DNA of 47,721 bases from Cylindrodendrum hubeiense (lineage: Eukaryota; Ascomycota; Sordariomycetes; Hypocreales; Nectriaceae), in assembly GCA_014621425.1 (NCBI GenBank), contig JAANBB010000321.1, forward strand, positions 1-47,721, in the 5' to 3' direction. The position numbers and the translations under genes are program-made. Numbering within the stretch: the first letter of the stretch is position 1; each line of letters opens with the position of its first letter. Positions 13,478-24,076 of the stretch are shown piece after piece. The notes below the pieces were generated by a model, which searched no databases, had not been told where the DNA came from, and was given only the letters and a program-made list of their open reading frames with translations.

Positions 13478-14026
13478 GGCCGGATTGGGCCCAGATCTAC
13501 GAGGTGATTGGCGTCGTTCATGCGCTCGGAGCTCGCTGTCGTGGCTCCAATGGATCTCTAGGCTCATTTGCGGTGATTGTGGTGATGTTCGCGACTGGTG
13601 TTGACATATGCACCTGGCCTGTCTATTTGGCCCCGTGATGCAGCATTGCAGCCTTCTCCCAGAGCATTGGGCCTGTCATCATGCGCGATGGAGCACTGTG
13701 TTTTGATGCAGCTTCCTCTGACAACCCTGTGGTAAACAGATCCGGTATCGCCATCTTTGCGCCATGTCGAATGCGCACTTCAGGCTGTGCCACCCTGTAG
13801 CATGCCGCTGGTTTCGAGGCCCTCCTTAATGCCTGGGTCCAAGTACACGTCTCCATAGCTTGATGTAACTGCCGGGTTGCAATGCATGTGCCGTATTTGG
13901 TTATAGAGTGATATTAATTACCAAGGAGTTAGGTATCAAATACAGAGCATGATAACAGAAACATGTCTATTCTCCTAGAATAGCCCGCCCCTAGGTCACT
14001 GCCAATTCAATGACCTCCAAAGTCAG

Positions 14027-16295
14027 TTACACCCCATTGAGCCAACTTAAACTCGGCTCGTAATTGAACAGGCCCATCATCGTATCCTCGGCCCACAAAG
14101 ACGAGGTGTTGATGCTAAATTCGGTGAATGATGTTCCGGTTCGGGGCACGCTGCTGCCGTTGGCAGCATATGTGTTCAAAGGATAGTACTGCTGAGGGAC
14201 CGCGACATTTTCCAGGGGACCAGTATGGAGAGCGAAAGATTCGCTGCTTTTTCGGTTCATTGTGTTCCTAAATTGCTGCAGCTCAAACGATCCTTGAGTT
14301 CTCGATGTTTGTAGCATTGAAGATGTATTACCAGGAGGCTGGAACAGAGGCCGACAGAGCGCCACCAACTTGGAGAAGAGGTAATGGAGCCGCCCAACTG
14401 CTTTGTTCCCAGAGGCGTATCGAGCGAATCCGTCTGTAACCCTCTGTATCATCTGGAAGTCTTGCGCAGATGATGTGCTAACGACATTACAGAAGACGAC
14501 AAAGAACGGGCAAAGCGGATAGGCATGGATTGTCCTGAGGCGTCAAACCGGTTATCATGAGAGCTAATAGGAATTCTTGACAGGGGGACTTACCAAGCAA
14601 GGAATGTGGGATAGTCCTCATCAGCGGAGGGTTCCTCATTGTGTAGTTCCCACTCCTGCAATGTGGACAGGGCAACCAGCGCATTACGGGCGGAAGCAAG
14701 GCACCTTTGCCGTGTATCTGGGTTGGAGGCGACGTATGGACTGAGCCGGAGGATCGCGGTATCTAGAGAATAATACGGGAATTCGAGCAAAGAGATCATA
14801 TACGGGGCTTCACTTTCAACCGGGATCGCTTGCCTGATCTATGATTGTTAGAACATTCTTCGTTTGCTAGTACTTGAATACGGTGACAGCTTACTTTGTC
14901 GATCTTGGCGGACATACTACTCATTCGTTGCTGGATGGCGGAGATGGACATGTTTGCTGCAATTCCATCCTGCCTTCTTATTCGAGGACTTGATTCTCTC
15001 CAGTTTAGTACCGCATCTTGAATGCATGCAAAATCCCCCAGGAGGTCGGCGATGGCAACCAGAGGGGGAGGGAAGTCCGGGTGTGAAAGCCACGCTCTGT
15101 TAACCTCTAGGCTTGGGAGTGAAGGCGGTCGTCCAAGGTGCATGGAGAGAAGTCTATCCATGAGAAAGCACCAAAATATGCAACCGTGGATTTCATACTC
15201 TTCGTCTGTCCGTGGGAGACCTGCTGAGTTTCCTGGCTTGTGGTAGCCGAGGGCGACCAGAATACGGCTTGCGAAGGCGATGAGATTCCAACTCCTGGAA
15301 GCGTCGCCGATGAGTTGCGTAAATATAGCCTGATTCATTAACCAAGGCATATAAATCAAAGAGAGCTGTGCTTACACCACAAACCAGAGCTTGACAAAGT
15401 CCAAAGGTCGGTTGAGCCATCACGCTGATGTTGTTTAGGGCTTGAGACATGATATTTCGATATCTGTCTCTGGACGTCTTGATATGCTGCTTCAGCGGGT
15501 TGCCATCTTTCTGAGGATCCCACATGCTGAACAAGATGAAGGTCTTGAAATATACGCAAATCTGATACTCCATCAAAGTTTGGCCGCTCACTGTGCCGTT
15601 GACGATAGCAGCGCCCATCCTCTCAAGAGTTTTGGGGAGGATGTGGTCTGGAAATTGGGTCTTGTTTGCGCCTGCTGGGCGACTCGTCATCTCTAATAGT
15701 CGCATTAGACAGTGTTCGAGAACATCTTCTAAAACTAACCTCGAATCAGCAGTACCAATGTTTCTGAAGAGAAAGGTGGTAGAGGCGATGGAGAGCCCAC
15801 ACATGCTGCCTCCTCAACTATTGCGGTTTCGTTAGATCGATGAGAAACCAGATTGACAAACTCCAGAGCAGCTTCAAGGATGGTTCGCCTGTTGCGTAAG
15901 AGGTCTTTGCTCTGGTTGAGCTCAACTTGGATGAATTCTGAAGCCTGAGCACCCACTGAGTGAGAGCTAGCAGTCAGAGCCGGCATCTGTGTGAGCGGGC
16001 GATGTAGTTCTGTGCAGGCATCGACTTCTAACTCTCGCTTTACGCCCTGGAAGACGGATCTAGGCTGAGAGACTGGGGCTGTGTCCGCGTGGATTGTCGT
16101 CTCAGCACGAGTGGCTGAGAGTCTCACATCATCGCCGGGTGCATCTGAAGCTGGGGGCGCGCTCTGGGACGGGGGTATCAGGCTGCTATTTGTGGAATGA
16201 GGTAGTACGACAGGGTTTTCCGGTACTGTCCACCTCCTTCGTATCGCCTCAATCTGCCGTTGGCTGGAGAATCTTGGGGTTGGCGGACGTGACAT
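14027..16295 (-). CDS. Fungal-specific transcription factor, MHR domain, no visible Zn2Cys6
   Basis: Five exons are supported: 16295-15740, 15692-15376, 15329-14895, 14838-14594 and 14534-14027, giving 686 aa. The introns (47, 46, 56 and 59 nt) have GTTAGT, GTAAGC, GTAAGC and GTAAGT donors and close all phases. The first ~160 residues are a polar Ser/Pro-rich linker with a short segment like a dimerisation helix (QSKDLLRNRRTILEAALEFV). Then comes the fungal transcription-factor middle homology region: PDHILPKTLERMGAAIV, QTLMEYQICVYFKTF, the hallmark SWNLIAFASRILVALGYHK, and IFWCFLMDRLLSMHLGRPPS. The C-terminus is polar. Proteins of this class act in the nucleus as pathway regulators. The start at 16295 is the first ATG of the frame; no Zn2Cys6 (CX2CX6C) pattern is visible within 600 nt upstream in any minus frame, so either the DNA-binding domain is absent or a distant 5' exon was missed. 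It lies near the KS-like relic. Confidence 0.85.
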
Positions 16296-16299
16296 TGTG

Positions 16300-19200
16300 T
16301 TGGATAGTTCACAACTCACCCTGCAACTGCTCTGGACTGGAGACCCATCCCGAGGCGCGCTCAAGAAGGCGGAGAATCCCGATGCTGGTACAGCGAAGCA
16401 GACGCACTGCGGGAGGATGTTTAATGAGCGTATACGCAGCGGGCGTTCGATACCGAGCTATCCCGTGAAGGCCTGAGTTGTGCGACTGGTAACTTGGAAA
16501 GGGCAGTTTCGAGGGCATGAAATGGGGAGCACCAGAATAAGTAAATGCGAAACACGCTACAAAGCGCAGCTGGCCTGGAATGTGCCAAATGACCAACCGC
16601 CACAGGTCATGATTCGACCCGCGGCATTTCTCTGTAGTCGATCGGCCAAAGTTTCGAGAGGTCTAGAATACTCTGGTGTCGAATAGAGTTGCGCGTACCA
16701 TCCGTGTCACAACGATAGACTTCAGCGGCGCCAACGGATGCGCCCGAACGCAGGAGATGACGGCGATCCGCAACTAATTGCTCAGGATGTCGAGTGTTCT
16801 GTCCACTAATACGCGGCGGTTGAGATTCTCTTCTGCCGCACTGGCGTCTGGAAGTAGCCGCATCTATCCGGCTGCTAGTGACGTCGAATCGCGATTCTAA
16901 CGCCACATCTGTAGAAAAAGCTTACTTCAGAAGACTAAAGCGACAGGTTCATCTTTCTAATGATAAAGAAGAAGATGGACTGATTAGTGAGCATAAGGAA
17001 TTTTATATTATTTTACAAAGGGATATGCTGCCAGCGTCTGAAAGCCGCTGATTTTCAAAAATCCGAGTTCAACTTGTCTCTGCTTTCCAGGTATGAGAAA
17101 GACATGGCCAATATTACCTTTTGTGGCTCTATGGTTTGTGGTGTAGTAAGAGGGGCCGAGCGCAATGCAAGCCCATTCTATCGTAGATTTATGCAATGCA
17201 GTGTGCCTGTGAAGGGCAGCTGTACTATACAATAGGTGTGTGACACAGCAAGATTGCGGTTACTACGATTACTGCTTGATCTTTTGCCTCAGCAGTCACT
17301 GGATCTATTGTACCAAGCTACAGTGCCCCTGAAATCGTAATGAATACTTGGTACTCTGACTACCAGCTTCAAGACCCTTCAATACCATGATTTGGCTGTG
17401 CAGTGAACCTTCAGAACCGTCTTCAGCACGTGTCTCAAAAAAGAAGGATACGAAGAGTTTTCAACTTTATATAAGATGTAAGTTTCCGTGCTATATGGTG
17501 CTATGCTTTACTAATATATCACTAAAGGGGTGCAAGATGGAATACGGGTGATTTAGAACAGCTGCGCCAATTGCAATTGAATATGGACAGCAAAGAACCA
17601 CAGGACAGGGCACGAAAGGTGAACAAAGTCAAATTCCCATCGTATAGTTATGAGCGAATTACAAGACTCTGGAAAGATAACGGCGGGTTTCTCTGAACCT
17701 GGGTGAGGGGGGACTAGAGAGTCCAGAGCACTAGAAATGTTCAGGCTTCCGGTAAAAGTAATCCACCAAAATTACACTATAAGTCAAGGAATACAATCAA
17801 CATGGAGCGGATTCAATTGACATTTACACATTCTGACAACCGGTGAGCTCGGCCACAGCCAAATCGTTCAAAAAACGCATCTCCGATGTTTCCCTGTGAA
17901 AAGTAGTATTTCTATCAGCCCGACTACTTTCTCTGCTGTGACAGGGGCTCCGGCTGTGTGGCCGGGATGACCTCCTCTACGGCTGAAGACGGTGCCGCCG
18001 ACACCTTTATCACTCTCCCTCATCCTCTTCTTATTCTTCTGCCCTTAGGATTTGTATGCCTCGTGATCTTGGCGTCGAGGTTCGTTGGGTTGGTCTCGGC
18101 TTCTCTGTGTCTCGAACTTGGCCTGCAACAGTAGTGAGTAACTGTATGAACTGTTGCCATGTTACTGGTCGCTAGGCTCGGCCCTGGTTCGGGTTTATTC
18201 CGTATAGTATATTGGTGGTGGTTGGACGAGCATGATGCAGTGGCGACTAGAAAGTCGAAATCGAAATGCGGGCGGGAACACTCATAGAACGTAACGTTCG
18301 ACGCCCGATGGTATTATCTTCACCACGAAGAAGTGTGACACTCAAATCTCGCAAGAGAAGTGGCCCAAGATATTAAAGCTGTCGAGTCTATACTTCTAGT
18401 ACTCCAATTCCGTGGAGAGCGAAGATGATTCGGGCAAAGTCTACCCGAAACTTTGCGTCGACATCGACGACCAAAACGATCTAGGAAGCGTCCAGCCATC
18501 CCAACTTTGAGGTTATGTTGCTTCTGAGTATGGAGGAAAGATATTCTTCCAGAGCGTCGAAGAGACCTCGACGTACGAGTCGATGGCGAAGTCGAACGTA
18601 GCATAGTCGATGCAAGCAACGGAGGTTCCCGTGAAAGGGGCGAGAGCAGCAGCCAAGAATCACACACGACAGAAGACGCAATCATTGCCTTCGCGCCAAC
18701 GTGGATTGTAGTGTGGAGATAAGCGTTTGCGTTGGTGTCTGGAGGATGCAAGAAGAGCACAGCGACGGTAGTATACTGTGTTACGAATTGATCGTGGGGA
18801 ATGGTTTCCCGCAGACTTTATTACCGCGTTCTCCTTTGGCTCATTCGGTGCTCTTCTCTGCCTCCTTCATCATCCAGTGAGTCGAACACGACTAATGAGA
18901 CCCAACTATCCTGGCATCCTTTGCAGACAACAAAGGGGCTCGATTCGAACACGCCGAGATGAGACATGGTTCGGCTTTGTCCTTCTTGATGTCTTCGCCA
19001 CCAGCGAAAGTCGACCTCTTAGTATCGTGTTGATGCAACGGCATGAGAGGCGCAGATGGTTTCGATTGTCTGGTCCAAAGTACTCCTCTGGCCGAATGTA
19101 TTGGAAAGACACACTATTGCTATCCTTGATGTCGTGAACCAAAGGGATCATTTGGACGGATGTTCATATAAATATATTGAGACCCAGACAAGGTCTGTGG

Positions 19201-20533
19201 CAATGTTGGCTAGTATAAGGGGAACTTTGGCCGAGGTCTAGTGGTATTTATATCCAAAATCCTGAAGACAGAGACCCCAGAAGATGAGCACGTAAGCTCC
19301 GATAAACGAACCTGTCTCCGCAAGCTTTCCGGCAAACAAGTTTGGTATGGGACTTGGCTTAAGCAAACTTGCTTGATCAGCCTAGCCCCACAGAATGTCT
19401 CCGAATCCCTCCAAACAACTATTCAGTTAAGGGTTTCGTCTAAGACATCATTGGCAACATGGTAACCAACTACGTGACTGAGATGCGGGTTTCCGCCTTC
19501 AAGCAATAAAGTAACCGCCCGGTTAGCGGAAATACGACTTACGTTGTATTACTGTATTCTATTCTCAGCAGACAACAATACTGACCACTGGAGATAACCA
19601 GGATTCCCTCCTCTGGCTGATACATGCGACCATAGCCTCAGGAGAACTCGGGATCCCGTCCGCTCTCCCCTAGATAAACCTGTCGAGCGCTGGAGTAGTA
19701 GTCGGGTCGGTGACGACCGGCGAATGCCCGGTGTTGCATGTTCTTTTTGCTTCAAGAATGTCTCTTTATTGATTGAATCCGCTCTGGCACTACCTAAGAA
19801 CAGTGTATCCCGAGCACGGGCTGTCGCCGTGCGTTGGGCGGGAGGCTGCCTCGTGTAAGTGGGTTTGTTGACGCCGGTTGCCACGCACAACCAGGGAACA
19901 GAAAAACGCAGTCATTAAACTCTGCATCTGCATCTGAACAAGCTGAATAGCTGTAACGGAAAGCCAGGCCGAATTGGCGTTGGCGGTTGGTTGAGCGCGG
20001 AGACGATTGTACGAGCGGCAGATTTGGCTGCATCGCGGAGCAGGATGTTGCTTGTTTGCTTTCTTTTTTTGGTCGTCGTATCTGGCTCAACCGAGCAAAC
20101 CTGGCTGCTTCATTCGGTGGGACGAGATACGTCAGCACAATTCCAGAGGACGGGCTTGCACAATGAGTCATTGACTAAAATGTGACAGCTGTGTATTGGG
20201 TGTGTTTGCATAAAGTGCCCATTTCAATCATCGTCCGTGTCATCCATTAATAGTTTTCCGATGTTGGGGGAAGCCTGCTTGGGAAGATGGTGACAGGCGC
20301 CCGCACGGCCCACGCCAGCCGACGTTGTCGGAGGAGCAGAGAAACAACAGGGCGGGCTAGCGGTCCATGCCCACCATCCCCCACTACCCCGCTGAACCAA
20401 GCCACCACAGCGGTCGTTTTCTAGGGCGTCGCCGCCTGGAAGCCTTGGAACTCCAGATGGAGCAGCCATCGGCCACGAGCACTTTAGTGCCCTGCGTCGA
20501 GCGGATGCACCCCTGCGCGCCTAGCGCTGTAAN
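16300..20533. other. Long intergenic region with broken reading frames
   Basis: The stretch is more AT-rich than the flanks (most of 16.9-19.5 kb). Two short plus-strand frames at about 18360-18660 and 18778-19137 look protein-like in composition (acidic; then WFPADFITAFSFGSFGAL) but are interrupted by stops and have no recognisable domain. They could be remains of a transposon or gene. A hydrophobic plus-strand run near 18020-18130 is similarly isolated. No terminal repeats or target-site duplications were found by eye. Confidence 0.45.
20533..20533. other. Ambiguous base (N)
   Basis: A single N precedes a run of five C, about 360 nt upstream of the J-protein start. It marks local uncertainty in the assembly and is a reason to doubt the frame just downstream. 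Confidence 0.95.
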
Positions 20534-20893
20534 CCCCCATCAGAGCGCACGCGTGAGGCCTGCAAGGCCTGTGCAGACGTTGCGCCTGCCAACCCTCTTT
20601 AGCGGTAGCTCCCCCCCGAACCGTGCAAGTCATCCCACCCCGGCAATGCATCGTGCGAGCGGCGCCATCTCCATCCGTCCTCAATCGCTGCACCCGTGAT
20701 TGGCGAACCCGACAAGGCTTGACGGTCCCTCAGCCCGGAGAGTGACGTCTCTTTTTCCATATCTTTTTCGTCCATTTTCTCGACGGCTATTTTTTATTTT
20801 TTTTCTCTGCGCCAACATCCGTTTTGTTGTCCCCTCGACGAGTTGGAATCTTCCAACTGCACCGTCCCCCCACCATTGCAACCCCTCACCACC

Positions 20894-23408
20894 ATGGCCG
20901 ACTCATCTGGAAGCCGTCGCGGCAGCCTCCGCGTGCCTCGGGTTCGTCCCAGCGCCGGTACAACTCGGAGCACCTCTACTCGCGCCTCGGGCGCCATTGA
21001 CGATGCTCGATATCCCTCCGGCCCCCCGGCCTCCAGCACCGCCGGCGGCGGCGCCCCAGTCCCTCCGCGCTGCCTCGTCCCGCTTCTCCCTCAACGAGCA
21101 GTTCGCCGCCACCCGCCAGGAGTACGAGCTCTGGGACGACGACGCCAGCTCCATCTTCGACCGAGTGACCATCGCCTCCGAGGCCGGCGATACTGATGCC
21201 ACGGACCGCGTCCTCGTCAGCTCCGGCGATAGCTTCCGCCGTGCTTCCAGCCCCAACAACGCCGGGCCTGGCTCCGAGTTTCCTGATTGGGACTTCTACG
21301 ACATCCTCTGTCTCCCCCGGGATGCCGCCGACCTTTCGCAAGACCAGATCCGCTGCGCATACCACCGCCTCTTCCTCCTCTTCTACCCGGACAGCTACCC
21401 CGAGCAACTCCGGCCCATTGCGCGCCAGCAGTTCCTCCGTGCCCAGGAAGCCTTCGAGGCCCTCATTGACCCCGCGCGCCGAGCGCAGTACGACCTGAGC
21501 CGGCTCCTGCAAGCCGACCAACCCGACGACACAGCATCGGTGAGTTATGAGGCTGTATTCAAGGAAGCAGTGAGGGACAGGCTGCAGAATGGCGTCCAGA
21601 CCAGCTCCGACTTGGGCATCCGGCTCGACGCAACGAGGCTTCGAAGTAACCGCGCCAGCTCCTCATGGCAGAGCGGCTCTTCCAAGCTGAAGCTGCTGGA
21701 CTTTGCGCTTAGCCAGTCTGTGTCGATTGACGTCCCAACCTTGCGCAATATCATGCAACCGCAGGTGACGTGGCTGGAACGGCTCGCATTGTCCAAGAAC
21801 AAGAAGAGGGACGAGGCTCAGGGACTCTCTCAACCGACAATCGAGGTGACCACTCCTACACTCACCGTATTAGGGTCTGTTTATGGTGTTACGGGGGATC
21901 TCTCGCTCATGTCAACCGCCCTCCTCTATGATCGCTATCAGCCGCTTCTGCCCTTGACGATCCCAAGGCACCGGCTCATCCAGCTCGTCGAAAACAAGCT
22001 CTCCCCGCTGGTAACGCTGCGATATCGACAAGAATTCGTGAATCACGCACCTCCGCCTTCTTCAGACAAGGTTCGATGGATCAAGTCGGCCGTCGAGCTC
22101 GAGTCTGATATCCTCCCCGAGTTCTGCGTCACAAGCCGCCTCTACCACCACATCATCCTCCCGGACTTCACTGAACCCGCCGTCATCGAAGCCAGTGTCC
22201 AGTCCTCGCGTCATCTTCCCCGGACGCCGCCTCGCTTCACCATCGGCGCCCGCCAGAGCATCTACCATGGCACGGCGTTTGCTCGCGTGGACAGTGGCGA
22301 CTGGGTACTGAGTTCCAACGAGTCTTGCCGCTTCTTTACCGATTTCTCCAAGATCAACCCCAACATGTTCAGCACAGAGGGCCCCTTGAAGATGGCCCCG
22401 AGCATGGAACTGGGCTTCCGGACTGGACCTCCGGAGCGCATCCCTGGCCCTGGTTCTTCAGACTCGCCCAACAGTGATCGAGGAATAAGGGGCCTCGACA
22501 ATGAGCTCGACACCTGTGAAGAGGGAACCTGGGCCGTCTCCGCAGCCGCAACTCCTAGCTCCGTCGGCGGCTTCGTGCGATATAGCAAGAACTTATCTCT
22601 CCCTTTCCAACTCCCCTCGTTTAAGCCATCCGAACACCCCGTGCCGTCCTCAGCCCGCGTCGAAGTCGAGCTGTGCTCCAGCACCTTCCAGGACCGCTAC
22701 CTCGCCCTCCGCAACCTCTGGTCCGTCGGTCGATTCGCCCGCCTCGGCCTCGAGGTCGGCGTCAGCCTCCACAGCCTCCACGTCTCGGTATACTGGTCGC
22801 GCCTCGGCCAGCGCCTCAGCGTGCCTCTGCTCATCGCCCCGCAAGCCCTCCTCTCGCCGAGCATCATCTTCTGGGCCGGCGCCCTCCCGTTCACCGGCCT
22901 CGCCGCCGTCCAGCTCTTCCTCCACCAGCGCCGCGGCCGCGCTTCCAAGTCCGGCTCCCGCGCCCCCCGCCGTCCCCTGACCGCGGCCGCGGCTCAAGTT
23001 GCCATTTCTCGCAACCGCTACGAGGCCGACAACGTCACCGTGCTCCTCGCGCAACCGGTTGAGGCGCGCCAGAAGCGCCAGACCTCCCTCGGCGGACTCG
23101 TCATCTTGAGCGCAAAGTACGGCGTCCCCGACTCTAATGGAAACCTCGCTGGCGAGCATGTCGCCGACGTCACCATCGCGCTCGCCGCCCTGATCGACGA
23201 CTCCTCCAGCAACACCGGATCTCGTCTTGTCCTCCCTAGCAGTGTTCGCAAAAGCCGCATCCCGGGCTTCTGGGACCCGGCTCCCGACCGCGAGAAGACT
23301 CTTCGCGTCAAGTACTCATTCAAGGGCGTCGAGGACATTATCGAGGTTCGCGGCCGCACCGACTTGGTCCTACCCCCTCCTCCTCCTCCTCTACCAACCA
23401 AGTCATAA
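20894..23408 (+). CDS. DNAJC11-type J-domain protein (mitochondrial)
   Basis: A J domain lies near the N-terminus (about 21270-21510: WDFYDILCLPRDA, AYHRLFLLFYPDSYPEQL, AQEAFEALIDPARRAQYD). A long middle region ends in a C-terminal DUF3395-like domain (SLGGLVILSAKYGV, VADVTIALAALIDDS, KSRIPGFWDPAPDREKTLRV), the layout of DNAJC11. In animals DNAJC11 associates with the MICOS/SAM bridge and cristae; the same role here is inferred. The J domain has YPD in place of the HPD needed to stimulate Hsp70. One frame is open from about 20990 to 23408 without introns; its first ATG is 21003. The better start is 20894, in a CACCATGG context after a CT-rich leader, but that frame must change before about 21060, either by an unrecognised intron or by indels. 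Usual size is 550-900 aa; this gives about 800-840. Confidence 0.85.
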
Positions 23409-24076
23409 ACCCCACTCCACTCATTGACGCGTACTCTTTTTTTTGTTGTCTTTTTTGTATATATCTATCTCATGATGCTTCACGAAACCGAAAACGGCCG
23501 GAAAGAGATGGGATGGTGCATGGTTGGGTAGATCGCATATTTTGGGTCGCCATGTCATCAAAAGAGGGTTACTGGGAAATACCCATCTCACATAGAACGC
23601 TATATATGGCAATCTCAACTTACTCCTGTGTAGGGGCGAAGAAATTAGTAAAATAAAGTGTTTAATCCAAAGCATACCACTCCGGGGTGTTGTTGAAAAG
23701 TACTTGTTCGGAGGCAACAGATGTCACGCCAAATTCTCAGCCGCGATTCACTCATATCAGAAGACATGCATTATTTGAGACAAAGGAAACTCTCGTTAGA
23801 CTACTGTAGCGTATCTATCGTACAATATCTGTAAAGCATGACAACCGTCTGCTCAGCTCATGCCCAAAACGGCGACCTCCGAGAAAACAACAACAAACGA
23901 AACACAAACGCCAACCCTTTTGATTAGAAAAGTTATCCGGCAAAGAGGAAAAGAGCCTAACTCTGCCTTTTGGCCCCTGGCACTCAGTCCAAGGATAGAT
24001 GAGTGCCTATTGGGTACCTCTATAGACCAGAATGCCCACCAGGATGCGACCAGTTGTTGGAAAGGGAGATCAAATT
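23409..24076. other. Convergent 3' spacer
   Basis: This AT-richer spacer separates the convergent stops of the J-protein and the zinc transporter and presumably holds both 3' UTRs. AATAAA-like sequence occurs (AAAATAAAG near 23650). No reading frame of interest is present. Confidence 0.6.

Larger units (their letters stand above)
11280..14026. other. Intergenic stretch without a supported gene
   Basis: Frames are closed every 50-150 codons and I recognise no domain. It would be where the acyltransferase domain of a PKS should follow the KS-like relic, but no GHSxG-like active-site motif was found, so the relic seems to end near 11.28 kb. It holds a TG-rich microsatellite (about 13079-13128) and an 11-nt tandem repeat. 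Confidence 0.5.

Noticed and set aside
15690..15810. Apparent frameshift in the transcription factor
   Set aside because: A 47-nt intron (15739-15693, GTTAGT...CTAAT...TTAG) restores the frame and leads into the conserved middle homology region.
18935..18960. TTCGAAT T-loop-like sequence on the minus strand
   Set aside because: The flanking five bases on each side do not pair and no cloverleaf can be drawn.
20700..20893. N-terminal extension of the J-protein frame
   Set aside because: The frame is open upstream but begins with TTG, is hydrophobic and low in complexity, and corresponds to the CT-rich leader; ATG codons at 20894 or 21003 are better starts.
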